From the NCBI RefSeq assembly GCF_000420945.1, contig NZ_ATVX01000021.1:1-51690 (forward strand): DNA of 51,690 nt, given 5' to 3'. Positions within the stretch are counted from its first letter, which is position 1, and the number at the start of each line of letters is the position of its first letter. Position numbers and translations under genes: made by a program. Below are positions 32,946-41,020 of the stretch, in pieces. The notes under the pieces are model-generated. The model worked only from the letters and a program-made list of their open reading frames with translations, had not been told where the DNA came from and ran no database searches. The DNA is from Butyrivibrio sp. VCB2006. GTDB lineage: Bacteria > Bacillota > Clostridia > Lachnospirales > Lachnospiraceae.

Positions 32946-32998
32946 TGCTGTTCTTCGAAAAATAATCGTAATTTTTGCTTAATTTTTTATGAACAGCA
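32946..32998 (-). repeat. Inverted repeat in the tex leader
   Basis: TGCTGTTC (32946-32953) and GAACAGCA (32991-32998) are perfect inverted copies, with A/T-rich partly complementary sequence between. They lie between the tex promoter and its ribosome site, so the mRNA leader could fold; no T-run follows. Confidence 0.4.
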
Positions 32999-33008
32999 CA
33001 CACCCCAT

Positions 33009-33038
33009 ATTATACCAAGGCTTTTGCATCCATTTCAA
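33009..33038 (-). promoter_or_regulatory. Promoter of tex
   Basis: On the minus strand TTGAAA (33033-33038), 18 bases, TATAAT (33009-33014), about 95 bases from the start codon. Confidence 0.65.
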
Positions 33039-33061
33039 GACTTTGGAAGGGCCCGCTAACA

Positions 33062-33090
33062 TTGTAAAAAAGGCACTTTTATTGTATTAT
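33062..33090 (+). promoter_or_regulatory. Promoter of the DUF4190-like operon
   Basis: TTGTAA (33062-33067), 17 bases, TATTAT (33085-33090), about 38 bases before the ATG at 33128; divergent from the tex promoter. Confidence 0.6.
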
Positions 33091-33127
33091 CTATAGTAAG
33101 AACCTATGTTTGAGAGGATCGGTTTTG

Positions 33128-33541
33128 ATGGGCGACGGGGATAATCAGTACTTTTATAACAACTACAATTACAACAAAGCTCACAATGAGCTTGATAAGC
33201 ATGTTAGTTTAGCAACCTTAAGCCTTGTTATAGGGCTTATTTCTATTCCCTTTTGTTTCTTTATGTACACCGGCATTATTCTTGGCGGAATCGCTGTAGT
33301 TCTGGCAATTCTTTCCAAGGGCACTGCAGGTAAATTACTTCCACAGGCCAAAAAAGGGATATTTTATGGCGCGATTGGTGTTGTCCTGGGATATGTAGTT
33401 CTTGTTTCAAGTATCCATACTTTGATGACAGATCCGGATAGCCGCCAGCAGCTCAATCAGTTTTCAGAGCAGTATTACGGCGAAAGTCTCGACGATATGT
33501 TAAAAGAGCTTGGAATCAATTTAGAGACTACTGACCTATAA
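33128..33541 (+). CDS. Small DUF4190-like membrane protein
   Basis: I start at the ATG at 33128 (MGDGDNQYFY), with GAGAGG ten bases before; a TTG at 33110 in frame is less likely. The 137-residue product has an Asn/Tyr-rich N-terminus (NQYFYNNYNYNKAHN) and two membrane helices (about 35-65 and 80-100) with a GGIAVVLAILSKGT turn typical of DUF4190, followed by an acidic extracytoplasmic or cytoplasmic end. Function is unknown. It is the first gene of a plus-strand run with the SprA-like, DUF975 and GH2 genes. Confidence 0.7.
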   Translation: MGDGDNQYFYNNYNYNKAHNELDKHVSLATLSLVIGLISIPFCFFMYTGIILGGIAVVLAILSKGTAGKLLPQAKKGIFYGAIGVVLGYVVLVSSIHTLMTDPDSRQQLNQFSEQYYGESLDDMLKELGINLETTDL

Positions 33542-33595
33542 TTGTCACTGCGAGTAGTTCTGATATTAGACATCGATATCAGATTGGAGGTGGCT

Positions 33596-34093
33596 ATGAG
33601 TATGATAGGCGCAATCGGAAGTGGATATGGTTCGTATGCCGGTTTTAGTACCGCAGGCAGTAGCGCCGCTTCGGAAGCCAAACCGATACTAAATCCAAAT
33701 GAATCTGCCACCAAGGCCCCCGGCAAATTATCATCTCCTGCAGAATGTGAAACCTGCAAGAATCGCAAATATCAGGATGGTTCTGATGAGATGGTTTCTT
33801 TTAAGAGTGCACAACACATTGATCCCAGAGCTGCTGCCGCAAGAGTTCGCGGCCATGAGGCTGAGCATGTAAGCAATGCATATAAAGATGCAGCTATGAA
33901 TAACGGCAAAGTGTTACAGGCTTCTGTTTCACTCAAGACTGCAGTGTGTCCCGAATGCGGACGTACTTATATATGCGGTGGGGAGACCGCAACCAAGATC
34001 AAATACAGTAACGAAGATAACCCATACCAAAAAGAGCGCAAGTCTATCGACAAGCAGGGTCTTCTTGGAGCCAACATAGATCTGGCTGGCTAA
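33596..34093 (+). CDS. SprA-related putative zinc metallopeptidase
   Basis: The ATG at 33596 (MSMIGAIGSGYG) follows GGAGG; 165 residues. The core has CETCKNRKYQDGSDEMVSF (about 44-62) and VRGHEAEHVSNAY (about 82-94) with HEAEH, an HExxH zinc-peptidase motif, then CPECGRTYICGG (about 118-129), a zinc-ribbon-like knuckle. This order is that of the SprA-related family (putative metalloproteases). No signal peptide is evident. Substrate unknown. It lies 54 bases after the DUF4190-like gene and 24 before the DUF975 gene. Confidence 0.8.
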   Translation: MSMIGAIGSGYGSYAGFSTAGSSAASEAKPILNPNESATKAPGKLSSPAECETCKNRKYQDGSDEMVSFKSAQHIDPRAAAARVRGHEAEHVSNAYKDAAMNNGKVLQASVSLKTAVCPECGRTYICGGETATKIKYSNEDNPYQKERKSIDKQGLLGANIDLAG

Positions 34094-34117
34094 GGTGGTG
34101 TTGTCGGGGGAGCATAA

Positions 34118-34867
34118 ATGTCTAATATTTCCACATCACAGCTTAAGGCAATCGCCAAAGAAAGAGCTCTGGACAGATACGGAACTCTTATTTTCGCGAA
34201 CATTCTTATCTTTGTCATACAGGTACTTATCTCAGGTATTACCACTGTAGCTTCTTCCGGTAATATCATCATTTTTGTAATTAATCAGCTCATCAACTTA
34301 ATCGTGAGTGTTCTTCTTGGTATTTTGGCTTCGGGCAAAGCATACCTTTATATGAATCTGGTTTATTCCCAGACAATTTCCGCCTCGGATATTTTCTTTG
34401 GACTTAAGCAACATCCTGAGAAGGCTGTTGTTATTCAGGCTGTTTTTGTTCTGGCAAATTTCCTTGTTACTTTACCTTCTTCAATCATTTTGTTTTTTGC
34501 GGAGCAGACTTCTTCCGTAAACCTTTATCTGACTAATATTATTATTCTTATAGTAGGCGTTATTGTTAACATCTATATATCCCTGATCTACTCTCAGGCC
34601 TTTTTCCTTTTGCATGATTTCCCTGACAGATCAGCCAAGGAGCTTCTTTCCACAAGTAGAAGGCTTATGCAGGGCAAAAAAAGGAAACTTCTTTACCTGG
34701 AACTTAGCTTTATCCCTATGTATATCTTCGGAATAGTAACGCTTTTTGTACCACTTCTGTGGATAAGCGTTTACAGATACGCAAGTGTAGCAGTCTTTTA
34801 CCAGAATCTCATCTCTGAAGCAGGAAATACAAATACAGTTAAGGAGGAGCAGTATGGACTTAATTGA
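34118..34867 (+). CDS. DUF975 family membrane protein
   Basis: A 249-residue protein with about five to six membrane helices. The opening helix MSNISTSQLKAIAKERALDRYGTLIFAN and the RSAKELLSTSRRLMQGKKRKLL stretch (about 170-191) before the last helices are characteristic of DUF975. Function is unknown. GGGGGAG precedes the ATG. Its end overlaps the start of the GH2 gene by 14 bases, so the two are translationally coupled. Confidence 0.85.
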   Translation: MSNISTSQLKAIAKERALDRYGTLIFANILIFVIQVLISGITTVASSGNIIIFVINQLINLIVSVLLGILASGKAYLYMNLVYSQTISASDIFFGLKQHPEKAVVIQAVFVLANFLVTLPSSIILFFAEQTSSVNLYLTNIIILIVGVIVNIYISLIYSQAFFLLHDFPDRSAKELLSTSRRLMQGKKRKLLYLELSFIPMYIFGIVTLFVPLLWISVYRYASVAVFYQNLISEAGNTNTVKEEQYGLN

Positions 34868-36794
34868 TGCAATTCGTGCAATCGATAAGCCACACGAGGA
34901 TGATGTATTAAACAGACTTTACACAACCTGGGGAGAAAACCTGGATAAACAAAATGTTCTCAAAGAGTATCCTCGCCCTCAGTTTCAGAGAAACAGCTAT
35001 ATTAACCTGAACGGTGATTGGGAGTACTGCATTGTTCCTGAGGAATCAGGAGAAAATATTCCAACTCAGATGGACGGCCACATTCTTGTACCATTCTCAC
35101 CGGAATCCATTTTGTCCGGCGTAGAAAGACGTCTTGAGCCATACCAGTTTCTTTGGTATAAAAAGCCGCTTCCAACATTAACAAGAAAAAAACTCAATTC
35201 GAGATTTCTTTTACATTTTGGAGCTGTAGATCAGTTTGCTGACATCTACATCAATTCCACCCTTGTGGGTTCTCACAGCGGTGGTTATCTTCCTTTTACC
35301 CTTGATATTACTGAATACTTGTCATTTGGCCCTGACGGTTTGGCTACCCTTCAGAATGTACTGACTGTCAGAGTAAAAGATACAAGTGACTCCTCTTTCC
35401 ATAGTCGCGGCAAGCAGACTCTAAAGCGCGGCGGAATGTACTACACCGCCCAGAGTGGAATCTGGCAGACTGTATGGATCGAAGAGGTTCCGGAAACCTA
35501 TATCAGGGAGCTCAGAATCAGACCTGAAGCAGACTTAAAAACCATATCTATTGAGGTTTCCACCAACAATCCAAGTAAAGTTACCGTTAAGATTCCGGGA
35601 CATGAAATGGTAAAGTCTCCATCTTCATCAGATTCCTACGATACAGCTTTTACAGGAGATTTTTCTTTTTCTTCAGACACATATCCCAGCATCGGTGAAG
35701 ATCACTCGGCAGTTGGCCCAAGTTATTACCACTTTACCTTTACTTTGGAAAACCCTCATTTATGGAGTCCCGAGGATCCATACCTGTATCCTCTTCAGAT
35801 CAGTACGCCTGATGACCATGTGGATTCATATTTCGCTATGCGTTATTACTCAATTGAAAAAGATTCCACCGGCATCAGCAGGTTCTGCTTAAACCATGCT
35901 CCTTATTTTTTGATGGGAGTTCTGGATCAGGGCTATTGGCCCGATGGTCTTTATACTGCGCCTTCAGATGAGGCTCTGATTTTCGATATAAAAGAGATGA
36001 AGAGACTTCACTTTAATATGATGCGTAAGCATATCAAGATTGAAGCAGCCAGATGGTACTATCACTGTGACAGACTTGGCATGATCGTTTGGCAGGATAT
36101 GGTTAGCGGTGGTTCATCCTATGCAAAACCAGTAGTGTCATATCTGCCAACTCTTTTCCCAAAAATGTTCGGACGTATGCCTGACGGACCTGCTACTTAC
36201 AAGACATTTTCCCGAAGTTCTGCGGAAGGTCGCGGAGAATGGCTTAAAGAAATGAAGAATTCCATCAGACATCTTTATAATGTTCCAAGTATCGCAACCT
36301 GGGTGCTCTTCAATGAAGGCTGGGGACAGTTTAATGCCGCCAGTGCTACAATCATGGCCAGAGAACTGGATCCTACAAGACCGATTGATCAGGCCAGTGG
36401 ATGGTTTGATGAAGGCAGCGGCGATTACAGAAGTGTCCACAACTATTTCAGGCCACTTTCCGTGGAGCATGATAAAAACGGCAGAGCCTTTGTCATTTCG
36501 GAATATGGCGGATTTACTCTTCATATAGACGGACACAGCAGTGTCGACAGGGTTTATGGGTATAAAAAATACGACACGCTAGATCAACTAGGTGTCGCAT
36601 ATTACAATCTTATAAACGGGTCAATCAAACCTCTGATCTCAGAAGGTCTTGCCGGTGCTGTTTACACACAGGTAAGCGACGTGGAGGAAGAGGTCAACGG
36701 TCTTATGACCTATGACAGGCGTATTACCAAGATCAATCCTGATCTTGATCCCAGCCTTACTCAGAACATCAATAACGAACTAAGTAAGCTTTAA
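34854..36794 (+). CDS. Glycoside hydrolase family 2 protein
   Basis: A 646-residue enzyme with no signal peptide. Domains: N-terminal jelly-roll sugar-binding domain (about 45-215, with NLNGDWEYCI and SGIWQTVWIE), Ig-like domain (about 216-335, containing an unusual Ser-rich insertion near 250-285), and a TIM barrel (about 345-646). Acid/base Glu488 in FNEGWGQFN and nucleophile Glu550 in ISEYGGF are both present. GH2 includes beta-galactosidase, beta-glucuronidase and beta-mannosidase; specificity is not clear. AAGGAGGAG precedes the ATG, inside the end of the DUF975 gene. Its stop overlaps the convergent MATE gene by four bases. Confidence 0.92.
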   Translation: MDLIDAIRAIDKPHEDDVLNRLYTTWGENLDKQNVLKEYPRPQFQRNSYINLNGDWEYCIVPEESGENIPTQMDGHILVPFSPESILSGVERRLEPYQFLWYKKPLPTLTRKKLNSRFLLHFGAVDQFADIYINSTLVGSHSGGYLPFTLDITEYLSFGPDGLATLQNVLTVRVKDTSDSSFHSRGKQTLKRGGMYYTAQSGIWQTVWIEEVPETYIRELRIRPEADLKTISIEVSTNNPSKVTVKIPGHEMVKSPSSSDSYDTAFTGDFSFSSDTYPSIGEDHSAVGPSYYHFTFTLENPHLWSPEDPYLYPLQISTPDDHVDSYFAMRYYSIEKDSTGISRFCLNHAPYFLMGVLDQGYWPDGLYTAPSDEALIFDIKEMKRLHFNMMRKHIKIEAARWYYHCDRLGMIVWQDMVSGGSSYAKPVVSYLPTLFPKMFGRMPDGPATYKTFSRSSAEGRGEWLKEMKNSIRHLYNVPSIATWVLFNEGWGQFNAASATIMARELDPTRPIDQASGWFDEGSGDYRSVHNYFRPLSVEHDKNGRAFVISEYGGFTLHIDGHSSVDRVYGYKKYDTLDQLGVAYYNLINGSIKPLISEGLAGAVYTQVSDVEEEVNGLMTYDRRITKINPDLDPSLTQNINNELSKL

Positions 36795-38161
36795 TAAACT
36801 TCTACCTGCCCATTGAAAATTCTCTGAAGCTTATTCCTAACGATAATGAACGCAGGAATCAGGAACGCATCTGCCAGAATCCATGCCACCGGGCTGGCGA
36901 GGCAGATTGCGGTAAATCCAATCTGTGGCACCATGAGAACAGCCATAAGTGTCCTTCCTATCATCTCCATAACGCCGGCCAGTACCGCAAACATTGAATA
37001 TCCCATTCCCTGAATAAGGAATCTGACAATGTTTACGAGGGCAAGTGGAATATAGAACAAGCTGTTATATATCAGGAAAAGGTGCGCATTATCCAGGCAT
37101 GTAACTTCACTTGGCTTAAGGAATATCATAGCAAAATTCCTTCCAAAGAATGCCAGGATTACAAAAGCCAGAACGGAATAAATGCATCCAATCTTAATTG
37201 CCGCTCTAAGTCCCAAGGACAGATGATCAAGTTTCTTGGCACCAACATTCTGTCCGCCGTAGGTAGCCATAGTAGAGCCAAGAGCATCAAATGGAATGCA
37301 AAAGAACATGCTAACCTTGCTTGCTGTTGTAACAGCAGTAACCGCATCCTCTCCAAGTCCATTAATTGCAGTCTGCAAAATAACACTTCCAATAGCTGTA
37401 ATAGAATACTGAAGTCCCATGGGAACTCCCATATTTATAAGGATCGTGAAATGTGATTTGTCCAGATTCCAGTCTTGCTTGGTAAGACGCATTATTTCTA
37501 TTTTTCTGATTATGAATATAAGGCAAAGGGTTCCTGCAACAAGCTGTGACACAACAGTGGCAAAAGCAGCCCCGAAGATGCCCATATGAAATACCATGAT
37601 AAACACAAGGTCAAGACCGATGTTGACTACTGATCCGATTATCAGGTACTGCACAGGGTGCTTACTATCTCCCAACGCTCTGATGGTCGCTGAAAGGAGA
37701 TTGTACATATAAGTCGCCGGAATTCCCAGGAAAATAACAATTATATACTGATATGCACTGTCAAGAATTGTATCCGGAGTCCTCATGGCAATAAGGATCT
37801 GTCTGCAGAACATACTGACCAAAAATGTCATTACCACAGCAAATACTGAACACAGAATAATCGCATGGGTAAAGAACTTGCGCATGCTCTTATAATCTTT
37901 TGCACCAAATCTCTGAGCTATGGGAATTGCAAAACCGTTGCAAACACCCATGCAAAATCCCATGATAAGGAAGTTGACCGCACCGGTAGATCCCATACCT
38001 GCATATGCCTCTTTACCAAGAGTCCAGGATACGATAGCCGTATCAATAATGTTATAGAGCTGCTGGAAAAGCATGCCCCAAAACAGAGACATTGCAAAGC
38101 TCATGATAAGCTTCATAGGATCTCCGATTGTCAGATCCTTAATATTACTAGTCTTAGCCAT
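36791..38161 (-). CDS. MATE family efflux transporter
   Basis: The ATG at 38161 (MAKTSNIKDL) follows AGGTGATAGAA; 456 residues. Twelve membrane helices in two similar halves, with the family patterns DLTIGDPMKLIMSFAMSLFWGMLFQQLYN at the start and WVLGKEAYA-like loops (here SWTLGKEAYAGMGS, about 47-60) and GMGYS after helix 10. MATE proteins expel cationic drugs or metabolites using Na+ or H+. It has its own promoter. Substrate unknown. Confidence 0.93.
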   Translation of the reverse strand: MAKTSNIKDLTIGDPMKLIMSFAMSLFWGMLFQQLYNIIDTAIVSWTLGKEAYAGMGSTGAVNFLIMGFCMGVCNGFAIPIAQRFGAKDYKSMRKFFTHAIILCSVFAVVMTFLVSMFCRQILIAMRTPDTILDSAYQYIIVIFLGIPATYMYNLLSATIRALGDSKHPVQYLIIGSVVNIGLDLVFIMVFHMGIFGAAFATVVSQLVAGTLCLIFIIRKIEIMRLTKQDWNLDKSHFTILINMGVPMGLQYSITAIGSVILQTAINGLGEDAVTAVTTASKVSMFFCIPFDALGSTMATYGGQNVGAKKLDHLSLGLRAAIKIGCIYSVLAFVILAFFGRNFAMIFLKPSEVTCLDNAHLFLIYNSLFYIPLALVNIVRFLIQGMGYSMFAVLAGVMEMIGRTLMAVLMVPQIGFTAICLASPVAWILADAFLIPAFIIVRNKLQRIFNGQVEVY

Positions 38162-38197
38162 TTCTATCACCTAAGCAAATGAAAAATAATCAAACAA

Positions 38198-38226
38198 ATA
38201 ATATAAAAAATAATTCATTAAATCAA
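38198..38226 (-). promoter_or_regulatory. Promoter of the MATE gene
   Basis: On the minus strand TTGATT (38221-38226), 17 bases, TATTAT (38198-38203), about 30 bases from the predicted start to the ATG at 38161. Confidence 0.65.
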
Positions 38227-38269
38227 TTTTGAACCAACGAAAACTTATACTACTACAAATTGTTTATTA

Positions 38270-38298
38270 TTGTAAAGTGGATAATTATTTTGTACAAT
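38270..38298 (+). promoter_or_regulatory. Promoter of carbamate kinase gene
   Basis: TTGTAA (38270-38275), 17 bases, TACAAT (38293-38298), followed by a 38-base leader with GGAGA before the ATG. Confidence 0.65.
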
Positions 38299-38342
38299 GT
38301 ACTTAAATTTTTCATCAGAAAACACGCGGAAATGGAGACATT

Positions 38343-39281
38343 ATGGAAAACATTAAAGCAGTAGTTTCTCTAGGTCATGACGCTCTCGGTGTTACAACCT
38401 CCGAACAGCTCACAGCGACCAAAGTCGCAGCAAAGGCTCTCGCAGATCTTGTGGAAGCTGGATACCAACTTACAATCACGCACAGTAATGGTCCTCAGGT
38501 CAGCATGATCCACAAGGCAATGACTGAGCTCCATAGAATGTATATTGATTACACAGCCGCTCCTATGTGCGTATGTAACGCAATGAGCCAGGGCTATGTT
38601 GGATATGATATTCAGAACTCTCTGAAGACAGAGCTTACAGGAAGAGGAATTTCCAAGGCAGTCAGCACAATCCTTACACAGGTTACGGTTGATCCTTATG
38701 ACGAAGCATTCTACGCTCCTACCAAGGCAATCGGAAGATACATGTCCAAGGAAGATGCCGATAACGAAGTTAAAAAGGGCAACTTTGTAAAAGAAGATCC
38801 TGGCAAGGGCTACAGACGTATTGTCGCAGCTCCTAAGCCAATCGATATAGTTGAAATCGACGCAATAAAAACTCTTGCTGATGCAGGTCAGATTGTAATT
38901 GCCTGCGGAGGCGGCGGAATTCCTGTTATTCAGCAGGGACACGTTCTCAAGGGCGCTTCCGCTGTAATAGAAAAGGATGCTATAGCAGGTAAGCTTGCTG
39001 CAGATCTTAAGTCTGACAAGCTCATAATCCTCACATCCGTACCATTTGTCTACAAGAACTTTGAGAAGGACGATCAGGAACCAATTACCAACATGACTGT
39101 TTCCGAAGCCAAGAGCCTGATCTCTGCAGAGGAATTTGGCGAAACTAACATGCTTCCTAAGATTGAAGCCGCTATTGAATTCCTTGAATCCAACCACGAT
39201 GGAGAAGTAGTAATTACATCTCTTGAAACCGTTCAGGATGCTTTGAAAGGAAAAGCAGGAACACGAATTGTATTCGGATAA
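38343..39281 (+). CDS. arcC: Carbamate kinase
   Basis: A 312-residue cytoplasmic enzyme that makes ATP from carbamoyl phosphate and ADP. Family motifs: VSLGHDALG (about 8-16, where most have GGNAL), THSNGPQV (about 46-53), VDPYDEAFYAPTKAIG (about 117-132, matching the D-P-x-D-P-A-F-x-x-P-T-K-P-I-G block), DPGKGYRRIVAAPKPI (about 148-163) and IACGGGGIPV (about 190-199). The first motif differs from the canonical G-G-N, worth noting. No arginine deiminase or ornithine carbamoyltransferase gene is adjacent, so the source of carbamoyl phosphate is unknown. It stands alone with promoter and terminator. Confidence 0.9.
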   Translation: MENIKAVVSLGHDALGVTTSEQLTATKVAAKALADLVEAGYQLTITHSNGPQVSMIHKAMTELHRMYIDYTAAPMCVCNAMSQGYVGYDIQNSLKTELTGRGISKAVSTILTQVTVDPYDEAFYAPTKAIGRYMSKEDADNEVKKGNFVKEDPGKGYRRIVAAPKPIDIVEIDAIKTLADAGQIVIACGGGGIPVIQQGHVLKGASAVIEKDAIAGKLAADLKSDKLIILTSVPFVYKNFEKDDQEPITNMTVSEAKSLISAEEFGETNMLPKIEAAIEFLESNHDGEVVITSLETVQDALKGKAGTRIVFG

Positions 39282-39285
39282 AACA

Positions 39286-39316
39286 AACCCACAGCTTAAC
39301 GCTGTGGGTTTTCTTT
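39286..39316 (+). terminator. Terminator between arcC and clpX
   Basis: AACCCACAGC (39286-39295) pairs with GCTGTGGGTT (39301-39310), followed by TTTTCTTT-like sequence. It lies between convergent genes and may act both ways. Confidence 0.9.
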
Positions 39317-39317
39317 A

Positions 39318-40913
39318 TCAGGCATTGGTGGCCTGTTCTACATTGAACTGTGGAAGTTTGGGCTGTACTGCCTCTCCGCGAATCTCAATAAGAGGAGAAG
39401 CCTTACCTTCTATATAATCTCTTGTAATAGTTACTCTTCCGATATTCTCATCCTTAGGAATTTCATACATGATATCCAGCATAAATTCCTCGATAATAGC
39501 ACGAAGAGCTCTTGCTCCTGTATCTTTTTCAAGGGCCTTTTCAGCTATAGCTTCAAGTGCTGAATCATCAAACCTAAGATCTACCTCATCAAGGGCAAGA
39601 AGCTTCTGGTACTGTTTGAGAATAGCATTCTTGGGCTCTTTTAATATCTGAACAAGCATTTCCTTAGTAAGAGCCTGCAGTGAGCAGATAATAGGAAGAC
39701 GACCAAGGAACTCAGGGATCATACCAAATTTCTTGAGATCCTCTACTGTAACATTGGTAAGAAGATTTGGATCATCCTCATACTTGTCCTTAAGATCGGC
39801 ATCAAAACCTATTGATGTCTGCTTGTTAAGTCTCTGTGTGATAATCTCTTCAAGGTCCGGGAATGCACCACCGCAGATAAAGAGAATATTTCTTGTATTA
39901 ACTGTTGCAAGCGGAACCATGGCATTTTTGCTGCCTGCGCCCACAGGAACTTCTACATTGGAGCCTTCCAAAAGCTTAAGCATTCCCTGCTGGACAGATT
40001 CACCACTTACGTCTCTGCTTGTGGTATTCTTTTTCTTGGCAATCTTATCGATCTCATCTATAAATATAATACCGTGTTCAGTCTTCTCAACATCATTTCC
40101 TGCAGCTGCAAGAAGCTTACTTACAACGCTCTCGATATCATCTCCGATATATCCTGCTTCTGTAAGTGATGTGGCATCTGCAATAGCAAGGGGCACATCA
40201 AGAAGCTTGGCCAGAGTTTTAACCAGATATGTCTTACCACTACCTGTTGGTCCAAGTAACAGAATGTTTGATTTCTCGATTTCAATCTCATCCATTGTGT
40301 CTGTAGCCACTCTCTTGTAGTGGTTATATACAGCAACAGACATAACCTTTTTGGCCTGATCCTGTCCTATTACGTACTCATCAAGTTTAGCTTTGATCTT
40401 GTGAGGTGCCGGAATATTCTTAATATCAAAAGCAGGCTTGGCTGCTGCCTCACTCTTTTTCTTGATCTTCTGTGAATTGGGGATTCCTCCGCCCATATTG
40501 AAATTGCCGTTTGTGAGGTCTCCCATATTGAAGAATCCCATGTTAGGCATACCGCTATGCTTATTAAGCTCATTCATAAGATTTGGATTATTAAGCATAT
40601 TCTGGTAATCAAACTGGCTTACAGCATCCATTGTCTTGTGCATGCAATCATCACAGATACTGATATTATTGGGAAGATGGAACATCTTTCCGGCCTTGCT
40701 CTCAGGTCTTCTGCATACAAAGCAGACATCCTCATATTCCTGGCTGCCTGATCCATCCTTATTCTCTGAATCTGATTTAGCTGACTCATCTTTTGCTGTG
40801 GTATCATCTGTATTTCCTGAATCCACCACATCTACAGGAGTGTCCTGAATATCCACTCTTTCGTCGTCGGTTACTTCTCTGAAGTCGAAATCATTGTTTC
40901 TGTTATCTGTCAT
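39318..40913 (-). CDS. clpX: ClpX ATP-dependent protease subunit, extended form
   Basis: A 531-residue ClpX; the family is about 415-430. An extra acidic N-terminus (about 1-60) precedes the zinc-binding domain (Cys64, 67, 87, 90). A Met/Asn/Gly-rich linker (about 105-148, with repeats like NMGFFNMGDLTNGNFNMGGG) joins it to the AAA+ core: Walker A GPTGSGKT (221-228), pore loop GYIGDD, Walker B IIFIDEIDKI, sensor and IGF loop (QTSIGFDAD) for ClpP docking. It unfolds substrates for ClpP; clpP is not in this window. GGGAGA precedes the ATG. It is 107 bases after htrA, with a hairpin between. Confidence 0.95.
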   Translation of the reverse strand: MTDNRNNDFDFREVTDDERVDIQDTPVDVVDSGNTDDTTAKDESAKSDSENKDGSGSQEYEDVCFVCRRPESKAGKMFHLPNNISICDDCMHKTMDAVSQFDYQNMLNNPNLMNELNKHSGMPNMGFFNMGDLTNGNFNMGGGIPNSQKIKKKSEAAAKPAFDIKNIPAPHKIKAKLDEYVIGQDQAKKVMSVAVYNHYKRVATDTMDEIEIEKSNILLLGPTGSGKTYLVKTLAKLLDVPLAIADATSLTEAGYIGDDIESVVSKLLAAAGNDVEKTEHGIIFIDEIDKIAKKKNTTSRDVSGESVQQGMLKLLEGSNVEVPVGAGSKNAMVPLATVNTRNILFICGGAFPDLEEIITQRLNKQTSIGFDADLKDKYEDDPNLLTNVTVEDLKKFGMIPEFLGRLPIICSLQALTKEMLVQILKEPKNAILKQYQKLLALDEVDLRFDDSALEAIAEKALEKDTGARALRAIIEEFMLDIMYEIPKDENIGRVTITRDYIEGKASPLIEIRGEAVQPKLPQFNVEQATNA

Positions 40914-40960
40914 ATAATACTTCTCCCTAAATGAAGAGCAATTACCTTAAAAAAGAAATT

Positions 40961-40989
40961 GCTATGGATGGCTCCTCGTCATCCATAGC
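40961..40989 (-). terminator. Hairpin between htrA and clpX, weak terminator
   Basis: GCTATGGATG (40961-40970) pairs perfectly with CATCCATAGC (40980-40989). On the minus strand the T-run begins about seven bases later (AATTTCTTTTTT), so termination may be partial and clpX may receive read-through. Confidence 0.6.
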
Positions 40990-41020
40990 AACCATATAGT
41001 TTCTATACATTAGTGCCTAA

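Noticed and set aside
38370..39197. A 275-codon minus-strand frame opposite arcC
   Set aside because: It is antisense to a clear carbamate kinase gene, has odd Cys/Ser-rich composition and no ribosome site.
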